DNA of 64,000 nucleotides from Brassica napus (GCF_020379485.1 NC_063448.1:43037218-43101217), one strand, 5' to 3'; shown: positions 1-11,390, counted from the first letter of the stretch. Notes: generated by a model from the letters alone, not told the origin. Made by a program: numbers and translations.

Positions 1-274
1 GAAAAATATTATAATTGAGTATAATTGAGTTTAACTATAATGTTAAACATAATATCTAAATAAACATCATATAATTTTTTATGTATATTTGAAAAAAATT
101 TTTATATTATCAATATTAAATAATAATAATAATTACGAGTTTAAAATTATATTAATTATCTCTATAATTTTAAATACAATCATACTATTACCAAAATAAG
201 TTTTTGTTTTTGAAAAAAAAAGGGATTCCCCATTCGAGAATAATTAAATATATAATTGTTGGAATGAGTTTTCT

Positions 275-1585
275 TAAGGGAAAATTACATGTTTACCACT
301 TTTATGCTACCATTTTTCATTTTTACCATCACTAAAAGGACTTTTAAAAAATATCTTATTCATTAAGTGGCAAAAGACTCTTATGCCCTTGTTCTTTATA
401 TATATAATAAATAAATATTTAAATAAATAAAAATAATAAAATAATAAAAATAATTTTTTATTTTTTTTTTTCGAATTATACTATTTCGAAATTCAACCCT
501 AAATCCTAAAACTCAACTCTAAACCCTAAACCATCAATCCTAAACCATTTTTTTTTTTAAATACAAACTCTAGACCCTGAAACATCAACTCTAAACCCTA
601 AATCTCGAAACATCATCTAAAAACCTAAACCTAAACCTAAACCTTCGACTCTAAATCCTAAAACATCAACTCTAAACCCTAGACCCAAAACCCTAAACTT
701 CAACTCTAAACCCTAAACCATCAACACTAAACCCTAAACTATCAACACTAAACCCTAAACCCTAAAAATAAACTCTAAACCATAACCCCTAAAAAAATAA
801 CCCTAAACCCTAAAACATCAACTCTAAACCCTAAACCCTAAAAAATAACCCTAAACCCTAAAATATCAACTCTAAATCCTAAACCCTAAACTTCAACTCT
901 AAACCCTAAAGCCTAAACCCTAAACCCTAAACCTAGAGTTGATGTTTTAGGGTTTAGATTTGAAGGTTTAGATTTGAAAGTTTAGGGTTTTAGGGTTTAG
1001 GGTTTATGTTTAGGGTTTAGAGTTGATGTTTTAGGGTTTAGATTTGAAGGTTTAGGGTTTTAGGGTTAGGGTTCGAATTTCAGAAAAATATATGGTTTAG
1101 GGTTTAGAGTTTATGTTTAGGGTTTAGAGTTGATGTTTTAGGGTTTATATTTGAAGGTTTAGAGTTTAGGGTTTAAAGTTGATGTTTCGGAGTTTAGGGT
1201 TTAGAGTTGATGTTTCATGGTTTAGGGTTTAGAGTTGATGATTTAGGGTTTAAACTTGATGTTTTAAGTTTAGATTTAGGGTTTAGGGTTTACGTTTAGG
1301 GTTTAGAGTTGATGTTTTAGGGTTTAGATTTGAAGGTTAGGGTTTAGGGTTGATGCTTCGGAGTTTAGAGTTGATGTGTCATAGTTTATGGTTTAGAGTT
1401 GATGATTTAGGGTTTAGAGTTGATGTTTTAAGTTTAGATTGGTTAACCATATGTTTTTTTGTCAAAGTACCAAAAGGTTATAAATGTCTTTTACCCTTCG
1501 TTAAAGATGAAGGTAAAAGTGTTTAGTGTAAACATGTAAAAAATGTACTTTGAAATGATATTTTTGGCAATTTCATTTTTCTTAA
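275..1585. repeat. Foldback element with telomere-like core
   Basis: The outer ends read as an imperfect inverted pair: a GGGAAAATTACATGTTTACC-like left end at about 277-296 and, near 1530-1585, TTTAGTGTAAACATGT followed by TTTTTGGCAATTTCATTTTT. Between about 480 and 930 the strand is full of CCCTAAA and AACCCTAAACC variants; from about 930 to 1440 it switches to TTTAGGG and GGTTTAGAGTTGATG variants, so the core itself is a long inverted repeat. No open reading frame is present. The motif is the plant telomere repeat, but it is degenerate, inverted and bounded, so this is an interstitial element and not a chromosome end. Confidence 0.7.
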
Positions 1586-1762
1586 TTGGTCATGTGATGA
1601 ATTAAATTAATGGTTATATATATATAGTTTTAGATCCGAAAACCAAAAGACTTAAATGCCATTAATAAAATTTATAATACATTTGTAAAAGTAAATTTAT
1701 TTATGTAAGATAGTGTTTTTCATTAAGGGCCTAAAATAAAAATACTCATGTTTTAATAGTAA

Positions 1763-3339
1763 CTAGTTAGTAAATCGCCTTGTGCGCATAATGAAATAGT
1801 TTATTAGATTATTTATTATATGTTATACTAATGGATATGTTGTATACATTTTTCTATAGATGGACACTCATATATCCGTTCAGATTGATTTAATCTACTC
1901 GGATTTCAGATTTTTAGAGTTCGAATTAAATCGTATTCAGATATTAACAAATTTTGGTTTGAATTTGGTTCGAATCATTGCAGGTTCGTTCGGATTCGAG
2001 TTCGGTTACTCATTTCAATTATATATTTTTTTAACAAAAATTTAAATATATTTAAATACTCAAAATCCAAATAAAATAATATAAAAGATAAAATTTGAAT
2101 AATATAATACTAAATATTTGAATTTATATAAAAACTAGTTCAATTTAATATTTTGGATGGAGAACAAATAAGTATTTTCAGTACTTTGAACATTTTTCTG
2201 TTATTTTAAGATATATACTTGTGAATATGTTGATAATTTTTAGATTTTTCATATTTTTGAATATCTGATAGATATAAGATTTTAAATAATTAATATATTT
2301 AAGTAATCAGATTCGAGTCTAGTTTTCTGGATATTTAAACTTTAAGATTCATCTGATTACTTAATCAGTTTTAGTTTATGTTTTAATATTATTTTCAATC
2401 TGATTCGGTTCGGTTCTTTGTATCCAAATTTTTACCCAGACTTATTTTCTTCTACTAATATAAAGAAAAATAAAATAAATGTGTACAAATATTCTAGGCT
2501 TATTTAACATACATACTTATTGGATCATACTTTAAGAATACCAATAAAAATCGTTGGGCGTCGTTTCAATATTGTTGGGCATGATGAAATTGACATAGTC
2601 AATAACCAATAATGCGTATTTTCTTATAAAAAATCTTGGTAAATATAATAAAAACACAATATAATCGAGTGAAAAGTGTTAAGAGTTGCGAGAAAAATAA
2701 TGTGATCTATTCCCTCATCACATGAATTCTGTTTTTCAATCGATTTCACGAATTTTCATTTCTTTTAAAGCTTTTATGTTTATGGTTTTTCTAGCAATCT
2801 GATTATGTTTCTAATTATTGGTCTGATATAAAAACTCTGTAAAGAAAAATAATATTTGGGTAAACTAAAGATCCAACATTGTGTATGGTGTTTTTTTTAT
2901 CTCAGTTTCTTTAATTCATAATCATCCACAATTATTTATTACATTTGTGTAAAGAAGCCTCAATCATGGTTAAGTCCGGCAAGATACGAAACTTTTAATT
3001 TCTAAAACATTCTCATTCCAGCAATTTAGTTGATGCGAATCTTAATGATTTAATAAATTTTTTCTTTCAAAAATGATATTGTACAGAGATATTTCAGTTC
3101 ACTAATACAAAAGTTAAAAATGTAGGAACTAAAAATAAATTGATTAAAAAATAAGTGTGAACACATTAAATTGTCTGCTGTAGAAATAAAAAAACTTAGT
3201 ATGTAAACGCGTTAATTGTTAAATAATTGTGAGACCAACACGTCAGTATAATCCAATTGAAATCAATATGGAAGTGCCACGCAGCGAATATAGTGTGAAC
3301 GCATTAATGACAACTGATTCTCTTTTAATACATAGAAGA
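1763..3339 (-). mobile_element. Non-autonomous Helitron
   Basis: Read on the minus strand, the element starts with TCTTCTATGTATTAAAAGAG (from 3339) and ends with CTAG (1766-1763) preceded by a GC-rich weak hairpin around GCGCACAAGGCG (about 1778-1793). The flanking bases are A on the 5' side and T on the 3' side, as expected for Helitron insertion between A and T without target duplication. It encodes no Rep/helicase. The interior (about 1880-2450) holds an AT-rich segment with TTCGGTTCGG motifs that recurs elsewhere in the window. Confidence 0.65.
1880..2450. repeat. Dispersed TTCGGTTCGG-type repeat, inside Helitron
   Basis: An AT-rich segment punctuated by CGGATTC, GGTTCG and GATTCGGTTCGGTTC motifs. 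A segment of the same character and order lies at 50230-50830, and a weaker one at about 56640-57240. It has no coding capacity. Confidence 0.45.
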
Positions 3340-3768
3340 TGATTAATACAAATATCTACTAAGCTCATTTTGAGTACACTTAATCTTTAGTTGATTAATC
3401 ATCTATTTTAAATTAATAACTTTGTATAACATATTTTTGCTAATTTAGATAATTAAAAATATTTTGATTTGTGATAATTTGTAATTTTTAATGGTTTGGA
3501 TATAAATAAATAATTAAATCTAATCAGCTTTTATAAATACATGGATATTAGTGGGATAGCCAATTCAAACTAAAACCAAATCGACTGTTGTCCTAAAATA
3601 TTCGAACGAAGCTTAAAGAAGAGAAAAGAAAACGATTTTATCAAACCCGACGTAGAAGAGACGTATCCCTAATTAATACTTTTCTTGGTTCGCGTTAGGT
3701 TTTTGGTTTTAAACGGTCACTCACCGTCTGGAAAAATTTTGAATCCATTTCATCGTCGTGTGTAGTCG
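3340..3768 (+). other. Upstream region of the TITAN9-like gene
   Basis: AT-rich up to about 3600, then a purine-rich leader (AAGAAGAGAAAAGAAAACG near 3616) and a more GC-balanced 5' UTR. No clear TATA box position can be assigned. Confidence 0.4.
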
Positions 3769-5213
3769 ATGGAAGCTCTGTACGCCAAGCTCTACAACAA
3801 ATACACCACCTCAAGGTTTAATTTCTGATCTAATTTCTCGGATTTCGAATTTTACAAAAACTCTCATTTCGATCTCTTATTTTTGCGCTTCCAGGAGAGG
3901 AAATTTTCGGAATTGGATGAAGTTAATAAGAAACAAGAAGAGAAGTTCCTTCGCTTTGTTGATGGTACCACTCTGAGAAAGTCTCTTCCTTAACATCTTC
4001 AGTCTCTTCACTTGCTACTAGCTTCTCTCTCGTTAAGTTAGAATTGCTAATTAGTTAAAGACAGTAGAGCATCAATAAGCTGCCTTGTAAACATTTGGGA
4101 TTAATATAACGAGTCTGTTATTAGTAAACTCTCTTTTGGCCTTTTGCAGCGTCAGAGGCCCTGACGCAGCATTTGAGAAGTGAAGACCATAATTCGAAGG
4201 AGATCATAAGGAGAATGAGGGATGAGATAACTGAAATCAGGTATGTGCTACCCTGTGTTACTACTGTGAAATGTGAAAACCAATATGGCTTTCTTTGGTC
4301 CACAGATCCGCCAGGCACGAGGAGCGTCTGGAGTTTCAAAACCGTCTTGCTGAAGAAGAACGAAAGAGTAAGATCTCGAGCCTTTCTTGTTTTCTGCATC
4401 ATTTTACTAACTGAGCATAACTTTTTTTTTTTTATCTTACAGACAAGGCACTTTCGGAGCAAGTTGAGAAGCTTAAAGAGCTTATCTCAGAGGGAGTTCC
4501 TCAAAGTGGAAGAAAACAAAAGACTCCCGAATCTCCTCAAGTTACTACTAGAAGCATGGGGAAACGTAGAAGGCTGACAGAGGATGATATGGTAGAAACA
4601 GACATGGTATCTCCTCATGTTAGCATACCTCATGAATCAACTACGGTATTAACAAATAGCCTTGCATAGCATCTTCCTTAAGCTGAGTCATCAACTTTTG
4701 CTCACTAATTCTTGTTCTTGTTTCCAGGAAACTCTCTTGGTTTCTCAACCCCAATGCCCTAAAACAGCCGACGTTGGATCAAGTAGCTCTACTGGTTCTC
4801 CATTCCAAGCTCTTAGCGAACAATTGACAGGAATGAAACTGTCAACTAACAATGAAGGCGAACGAGTCTGCATTATAGCCTCGCATCCATCAAGCGGTAA
4901 TTCCTTTTGGCATATTATTTATGTCACTGTATGCTTGCTTTCAAGTAAAATGCATACACTTTCCTGTCATTTACTTCAGCTCTAAAAGATGAACCATCTC
5001 CCTGGCTTTTTGACCATGACAGGTCTATCATTCAGCTTAACTTTGGTAGATAACTCAACTGGTGAAGAAGCTGAGCTGCTCTACAATGTTGTATCGCTGG
5101 GGACATTTGAAAGAGTTGTGCCCAACTGGATGAGAGATGTTATAAAGTTTAACACAAGTATGACTCCTCTCTTCTTCGAAAGAGTCTCTCGGGTCATTAA
5201 GCCCCGGGATTGA
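3769..5213 (+). CDS. TTN9: TITAN9-like coiled-coil protein, 7 exons, apparent 1-bp defect in exon 1
   Basis: Proposed exons: 3769-3815, 3895-3964, 4150-4240, 4306-4367, 4443-4645, 4728-4896, 5023-5213. The product would be about 277 aa: N-terminus MEALYAKLYNKY, a charged coiled-coil middle (exons 2-5), a basic stretch with KRRR, and a conserved C-terminal domain ending in RVIKPRD. This resembles Arabidopsis TITAN9 (about 280 aa), a plant-specific protein needed for endosperm and embryo nuclear behaviour; its biochemical role is unknown. All junctions from exon 2 on keep frame. The exon 1-2 junction does not: exon 1 has 47 nt where 48 are needed, consistent with loss of one base in the ACCACCTCAAG stretch just before the donor. 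That is either a null allele, a sequence error or a start I cannot see. The acceptor at 5022 was preferred over one near 4980 because only it keeps the reading frame open. Confidence 0.72.
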
Positions 5214-5249
5214 TCGGTAATGTACATCTGCCTCCCTTAATTTCCGCCA

Positions 5250-5310
5250 TCATCTTTGATGGCGTCTTAGTTTGATGGCTTCATCATCTTTGATGGCTTC
5301 TTAGTTTGGG
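5250..5310 (+). repeat. Short direct duplication in the TTN9 3' UTR
   Basis: CATCATCTTTGATGGC(G/T)TC followed by TTAGTTTG occurs twice in a row just after the stop codon, a unit of roughly 35 bp. It has no obvious function. Confidence 0.6.
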
Positions 5311-5737
5311 TCAAAACGTTAGGGAAGTTTTCATGTATCTATAGAAATGTTTGTATCCCTGTTTAGCTTTTGACATTGGTTATGCAGACTTATTGTGTCC
5401 TTTTCAAGATGTTTAATCGTCCTTTGCTCTCGGCACCTACTCTCTTGTAGTTCCTATACTCTTTGATCTAATGTGAATTTTGTGTGATTCAACACTTTAA
5501 AAGCCAGTATGCACAGAAATAACGCCTTGATAATTTTTGGAATTTTGGATGTTATTATTTAAGAACCAGAAAGATAAATTGAATGCAAAACATATAAAGA
5601 CATAAACCTTTCTTGTTCTAATACCATGTGTACGCAAAGGTCTCTAAAGAAAGATGAACATAAGATCTCAACGCAGAGGCTTCCTTGTTACTCTTAACCC
5701 ATCATCAAGAACCTACGAACTAGGTACTATCTGCAGG

Positions 5738-7356
5738 TCATTTGAAGCCAAGGGGTTTTATTGGTCGAGCTACAGGAGTGCATTTAAGGGGATGAGCCAT
5801 AGTCAGGTTCAGTTCTCCAGCAGCCTCTTCCAGTTTAACCTGGCCCCCTTTGATTTTCCAGTCAAAGCATTGGACCATCATCCCAACTGCAGTTCCTATA
5901 AAGATGTATGCTAGATTTGCTCCAGGACAGCCTCTCCTTCCGCCCCCGAAAGGAATGTACTTGTGTGCTTGCTCTCTTCTCTCATCCTCTTCCCCGGTTC
6001 CTAAAGAAGCTAGAAACCTCTCCGGGTTAAACTCATCAGGATCTTCCCAAGAACCAGGATCCCTCATCACAGCATAAACATTAACCAAAAGTGTAGTGTT
6101 CTCCGGTATGTAGAAGCCTCTGATTCTACACTGCTCTCTGGAGGTCCTTGCAAAGAGTGGAGCTGGTGGGTGCAGTCTAAGCACTTCTTTGACCACTGCT
6201 TGCAGATAAGGAAGGCTTGGTAAATCTGTTTCTTGAATCAAACTTGTTTTCCCTACAACTGATTCAATTTCTTTTCTCAGTCTCTCAAGAATGTTGGGGT
6301 TGTTCACCAGCTCAGCCATTGCCCATTGTGTAGTTTGCCCCATACTATCAGTCCCTGCAATGAAAAGTTCCTGCACTTGTAAAAAAAAAAAAAAGTAAAA
6401 AACTTCTTAGTCAAGATAATTACTTTGAATATTTCTTAAGGAGGGGAAGAAACACTTGCAATGAAAAAAGTCTTAATATGGTTCCTAGTGATCTTATACT
6501 CTGCATTTCCATCTCGAAAAGCTTCCAACAATACGTCCATCATGTCTGCATCTTGATGCTCGCTTGGCTTCTCTTCGTGTTCCTCAAGAATTCTCTCTAG
6601 CAGCTCGTCGAATCTGCGAGAAACACTCAGTATATCCTTTCTGAAGAGCGAGATTCCAAACTTCTCGAGCGGCCTGCGTAGCAGGGTTGCCAAGGCAAGT
6701 TTCTTTAGCAAGGAAAACGACTCAATGACCAAACCCCTGGCTCTCTCAGCCTCACCATCGTCCTCCAAACAATATCTGCTTCCCATGAGCATCTTGAAAA
6801 TGATCTTGTTACTGACCTTCATTGCTTCCTTGCCAATATCAACCATCTCCTTATTAATCGCCTTGCCAAGCAGGTTAGCGTAAAACCGCTCCAGCTCATC
6901 GGCACGGATGCATCGTGACCGCTCGAGTGCCTGAGATCCGAGCAGGTTTGTGACGAGGAGCTTCTTCATAAACTTCAAGTAATCTCCATGGGGAGCCATG
7001 AGGAAAGTGGAAGATCCGAACAAGAGTGACTCATCGAGCGGAGGGAGGCCACGGAACGAGACGTTCAGGTCGTGGGTCTTGAAGATCTCGGAGGCTACTG
7101 AGGATGAGGAGACGAGGACGATGGGGACATTGAAGATGCGGAGGTAGAGGAGTGGTCCGTGCTTGGAGGAGAGTTTCTGGAAAGACTTGTGGATAAGAAG
7201 GGAGAGTATAAGGTGAAAATGACCAATGAGTGGGAGAGAGGGAGGGCTCGGAGGCAAATCAAACCTCTGTGGTCTCCTGACGTAGAGAGAGTAACAGAGA
7301 AGTGACAAGAGGCATAGGAGGACGAAAATTAAGGAGTTCTGAAAGTCGACTTCCAT
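5738..7356 (-). CDS. CYP705A: Cytochrome P450, CYP705A family
   Basis: Exon 1 is 7356-6460 and exon 2 is 6370-5738, giving about 509 aa, a normal P450 length. Visible parts: N-terminal membrane anchor (about residues 8-25), proline hinge PPSPPSLPLIG, I-helix AGTDS, K-helix KEVLRLHP (ExxR), NPERF, and the heme loop FGGGRRGCPG with the axial cysteine. Family features (SFRGLPP, LGSQALERSR, MDVLLEAFRDGNAEYKITRN) point to CYP705A, a Brassicaceae-expanded ER monooxygenase family often linked to triterpenoid metabolism; the substrate cannot be told here. Keeping the conserved frame (KTFFI joined to ELFIAGTD) requires a GC-AG intron: donor GCAAGTG at 6459, acceptor TGCAG at 6371. It converges on TTN9, with about 525 bp between stop codons. 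Confidence 0.93.
6371..6459 (-). other. Probable GC-AG intron of the CYP705A gene
   Basis: The coding frames of the two exons join without loss only if the intron begins GCAAGT. Using the GT two bases further would add one base and shift the frame. The strong GCAAGT context fits known plant GC-AG introns. The acceptor is preceded by a poly-T tract on the coding strand. Confidence 0.7.
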
Positions 7357-7705
7357 AGTTGTTGCTCAAAAAGCGAAGGAGATGCCGTTATATTTTCCTT
7401 ATCAAAGAGAGTCTTGAATATAATATTGTACGGCCATGCTTAATACATGTTATTATTATTTTTGTTGGACGTGAAATAATGGATAAACTCATGTGTATAT
7501 ACATTAATTTTTTGTCAGAAGTTGGAACTTTTCCCCTTTGGAGTTATATAATAATTTGGTTTGTTTTTATGTTGTTTATTATCTGCCAACATAATTGGAG
7601 CCTTGCAAGTTGTTTATTATATTTTTTCCGTCACATGCGTATGGAGTGAGTCTTGTGGATGCAAAACCGTAGGGTGTCTTGTACCTCATCACAAATTGTT
7701 ACTAA
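7357..7705 (-). other. Upstream region of the CYP705A gene
   Basis: A 5' flanking region with TATAATATTGTA-like AT-rich sequence at about 7416-7430. No element can be assigned with confidence. Confidence 0.3.
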
Positions 7706-7975
7706 ACTGTTATAGTAATTTCCAAGCCTGAAGAAGCGTCTGGATTTTTGGGAATTCAAAATACAGGCAAGAACATGCAACCTAAAGCCTAATTGATCCC
7801 CAGAACCTTGAGAATTTTCAAGACTGTTCTAGTAATTTCCAAGCCTGGCGAAGCGTCTGGATCTTTTGGAACTCGAGATACTAGTAAGAACAGGCAAACC
7901 CGGTCTGAAAATTATAAGGCCTAAAACCTAATTATTTATTTTATTCCCAAAACCATGAGAATTTATATTATCACG
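7706..7975. repeat. Tandem pair, about 117-bp period, upstream of CYP705A
   Basis: ACTGTTATAGTAATTTCCAA, GCCTGAAGAAGCGTCTGGAT and a CCTAA...GAGAATTT tail are repeated from about 7823 with substitutions (ACTGTTCTAGTAATTTCCAA, GCCTGGCGAAGCGTCTGGAT). The two copies are adjacent and in the same orientation. Confidence 0.75.
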
Positions 7976-9509
7976 GGAAGAATTGAACAACGGATCTTAT
8001 CTGCGTCTAGTAGCACCACCAATAAAGCAATTTAGATCACCTCCATCGGTAGGTTGAGGAGGAGGTTCTAAAGTAATAAAGGCCAGAAATTAAATCAAAA
8101 ATGGTGTTTATTAGGCAGAACCGATCCTTAATTAGGTAAGTTTAGGATTGATAAAAACCCCAGACGTGGCAGTAGGGAATTGGTTGGTTCATTTTAGACA
8201 AAAGGGAAAAAAATTGAGCCTCTCTCTTTCTCTTGCTCGGTTCGTCTTTCTCCTCTTCGATTTCATCGACGCTCCGCGTTCGATTCTGTCGAAATCTCCA
8301 AAGCTTGATGATATTCGATCCATTTTCTCGTCGTCGATTCTGACTTTCTCATGTTCAATTTCGTCGGTATCCCATCGTCGGGTCTCTCTCGGCCTCGTCG
8401 ATTCTGTGAAAATCTCCAACAGAGAAGACGTTTGATTCGTTTCTTTCTTCGTTGAAGTTCTCCTCCAGAATCGTCCATGCAATCCCCATAAAGGTTCGGT
8501 TTCTTTTATATTTTTGTTCCCGTGAATTGAATTCCTTCGATTATTATCCAAAATTTTGTTTCGATGATGAGATTTGACTCTGTATATCTCAGATCGATGG
8601 GGGCAGTCGTGGTTTGAAGTCGCGACGAACGGACTATGGAGACGATGATGAACAGAGCTACAGAGGCAAGTCATCATCGTAGGTTGTCAGGTGGGAGAAG
8701 TATCTTCCGACAACTGTGGTTTCGGTTTTGGTTGTCGAATCCGATGATTAAACTTGCCAAATCATCACTGGCCATCTGCAAAAGTGCACTTACAAAGGTC
8801 ATTGCTATACTCTGTTTTATTTTGTGATGTTTTAAAGTATCGTTTTGAGTCTTGATTTTGAAGTTTGAGTAAACTCTGGTTTTGATCCAAAACAGTTGAT
8901 TGATTAAATCTTCATTGTCTTAATGTGTTCCAAGTTTCGTGGCTTTGTCTTAATTTTGAAGTAAAAAGTGTGTTGTGATTAAACTAGAGTCTTGGGTTTT
9001 GATTTGAAAAACAGTTGTAGCAGTTTCGGATGGTTCAGCGGCGTGGGAGACAGTAAAGGAGAAGACACATAACATTGAAGAAGACAAAGGTCTTGCAGGG
9101 AGCAGCAAGATACGGTTAAAACTCCATCAAAGCGGAGCAAACACGTCAAACCATCTCTCTTTAAATTCAGAGGTTAGTAGACAATCCATTAATGCTTGTT
9201 AGACATTGTTTAGGATTGAATTAAATGGACTTTAGGATCATGTACTTGGTTATGTTATAATTAGGTAGATTAATCATTGACTTTCTTGGTTGGTTTAGTT
9301 TTAGGTAGATACATTGATGGCCATTAACACGTAACACCTACTAAACTCTCATTAGTTTGCTTTAAAAAGCGACCAACTCTCCCTTTCTCATTCATATCTC
9401 TTCTCTTTTGATATTTCCTTTCACAAAACAGAAGAAGCTCTCTTTCTCCTTTGTTAATTCCTTCTCCTTCGTTAATTCCTTCCTCATTTCATATCTCTTC
9501 TCTTTTGAT

Positions 9510-10424
9510 ATGGATCCATTTAGTGAACTTTGTAGCTTTCAAACACTCTTAAACAGTCAACAACCAAACCCCTCCTTCTCTTTTGTTAGTCGTGAACCTA
9601 GTATTGAAGTCTTTGCCTCTGATGCGTCTGTCTTTGGTACTGGATGGCCTGATGGTGCAAACGAAGAGTGCCACATCGTGTCTGACCGTAAAAAAAGGTG
9701 GAAATGGTCACCAACTGAAGACAAGGTGCTCATCAGTGCTTGGTTGAACACCTCCAAAGATCCTGTCGTGGGAAATGAGCAGAAAGCAATTGCGTTTTGG
9801 AAACGAATTGCTGCTTATTTTGGTTCAAGTCCATAGCTTGCTGGTTTGCAAAAGAGAGAGCCATCTCACTGTAAACAAAGGTGGGGGAAGATCAATGAGG
9901 GCGTGTGCAAGTTTGTAGGCTGCAACGAAACAAAAATCCAGTGGCCAGAGTGAGAATGATGTTTTAAAGATGGCCCCTGAAATATTCTTCAATGATTACA
10001 AGAGCAAGTTCACACTTGAGCATGCATGGTTGGAGCTTAGGCATGATCAGAAATGGTGTGGAGGTCTGCCGAGTAAATAGAATGTGAACTCTAAGAGAAG
10101 AAAGCTTGATGACCATTCAACACAGTCATCAACGTCAGTGCCATGTAGCCTTGGAGAAGATGAATCAATGGCTCGGCTATTGGTGTCAAAGCTGCAAAAG
10201 GCAAAGGTAAACAGGCTGTGAGCAAGGCTAAGACTTCCAAAGCAGAAGGGAAGGCGTGTGTGGACTTTCAGAACCTGTGGGAGATAATGCAAAAGGACTA
10301 TGTATTGAAAAAGAAGCTTAACAAGCACAAATTGCTTGACAGCCTAATTGCCAAGACATAGCCATTAACTGAACTAGAGATTGCTTTGAAAAACAAGCTT
10401 ATTAATGATATGTTGGCAAGTTAA
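9510..10424 (+). pseudogene. Harbinger-associated Myb/SANT-like accessory protein, broken
   Basis: It starts MDPFSELCSF and has the RKKRWKWSPTEDKVLISAW trihelix/Myb-like DNA-binding motif, then REPSHCKQRWGKIN and FTLEHAWLELRHDQKWC, typical of the NAM-associated C-terminal family. Plant annotations often mislabel this family as glutathione S-transferase T3-like. In PIF/Harbinger elements this protein helps the transposase enter the nucleus and bind DNA. The frame is broken by a TAG at 9834 (a CAG-to-TAG change would explain it), further stops near 9951 and 10078, and at least one frameshift near 10170. The residual C-terminus ends near KNKLINDML. Confidence 0.8.
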
Positions 10425-11390
10425 TTTGAGTTTATGGATCTTAACCTTGTCTTATTATGTGTCTGAGTTTGAGTTAATGCTTTTGTATGATAGGCAAGTT
10501 AGTTTGTTTCTCTGTATTACGAGTTTGTATGCATTTGCTTTTGTTGTCTTCTTATGTATCTCGAGTCTGTATAATGACTTGTTTGAATGTATAATATTTC
10601 CACAGATTGATAAATTAATTCTTGCAAGGCTTTGCAGTCACAGATAACTATATTAGCTGGTTACGTTTCTTACTCAATGTTTGGTGTGTTTTGTTAACGT
10701 TTTATGTTTGGCTAATTGCAGCAGCACAGTAGAAGACAAGACTTTTTAAAACCGCGGAATAAGCTTGAATCTAGTTGACTCTGTGGAAACAGAGATTGAG
10801 GTGAAGTGTTGGCCGAGTCTCTTATGGCCAATATTTCCTATCTTTAGTCTTCCTCTCTGTTCTCTATGCATTTTACTTGTTTCGTTGATCAGACAAGCTC
10901 GGTTCGAACTAGTTTTGGCTTTGTATTCTACGTAGTAACTGATGGTTAGGATTGTGATCATTCGGTTAGGATTGTAATTGATGCATAAGTTTGTAATTGA
11001 AGCTTTTACGTGTGTATAGTAACTGATGCTTTTGCAGGACAAGAAGACAACTTGTGACAACAATAAAGTCAGTAGCATGTGACACAAACAAACACCAAAA
11101 GAAAAAGAAGAAGTCAGTAGCATGTGACACAAACAAACACCAAAAGAAAATAAAGCAGCCGTTGCATGTGACGCCCAAGTGCCATACGTTTCTTATTTTT
11201 TCCTTTAATATGACTTGATGTTATCAAAAACATATTGTGCCTTCCAAGTGTAATTGATAGTCCGAGTGTAAATCATATTGTCCTACTTTATAATGACTTG
11301 ATGTTACCATTTCTCTCTTACCATTTTCCAATCAAAGAGTTGAGTTACTTTGTCTCTCTTACCATTTCTCTCTTACCATTTCTCTTCAAA
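10425..11390 (+). other. Spacer between the two Harbinger genes
   Basis: A T-rich, non-coding spacer that holds the 43-bp tandem repeat at 11069-11155. The CTTACCATTTCTCTC repeats at about 11305-11385 are a probable transposase leader. Confidence 0.5.
11069..11155. repeat. Two copies of a 43-bp tandem repeat
   Basis: GTCAGTAGCATGTGACACAA followed by ACAAACACCAAAAGAAAA occurs twice in direct succession. A third partial GCATGTGAC follows at about 11163. Confidence 0.8.

Noticed and set aside
480..1440. Telomere repeats as a true chromosome end
   Set aside because: The motifs are degenerate, switch strand in the middle and are bounded by non-telomeric sequence on both sides, with genes further out on at least one side.
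4980..5022. Alternative last-exon acceptor of TTN9 near 4980 giving WLFDHDRSII
   Set aside because: That frame hits a stop soon after; the acceptor at 5022 restores the long conserved C-terminal frame.
8148..8677. Overlapping open frames on both strands at 8.1-8.7 kb
   Set aside because: Basic, low-complexity peptides on opposite strands of a CT-rich leader; more likely untranslated Harbinger sequence.
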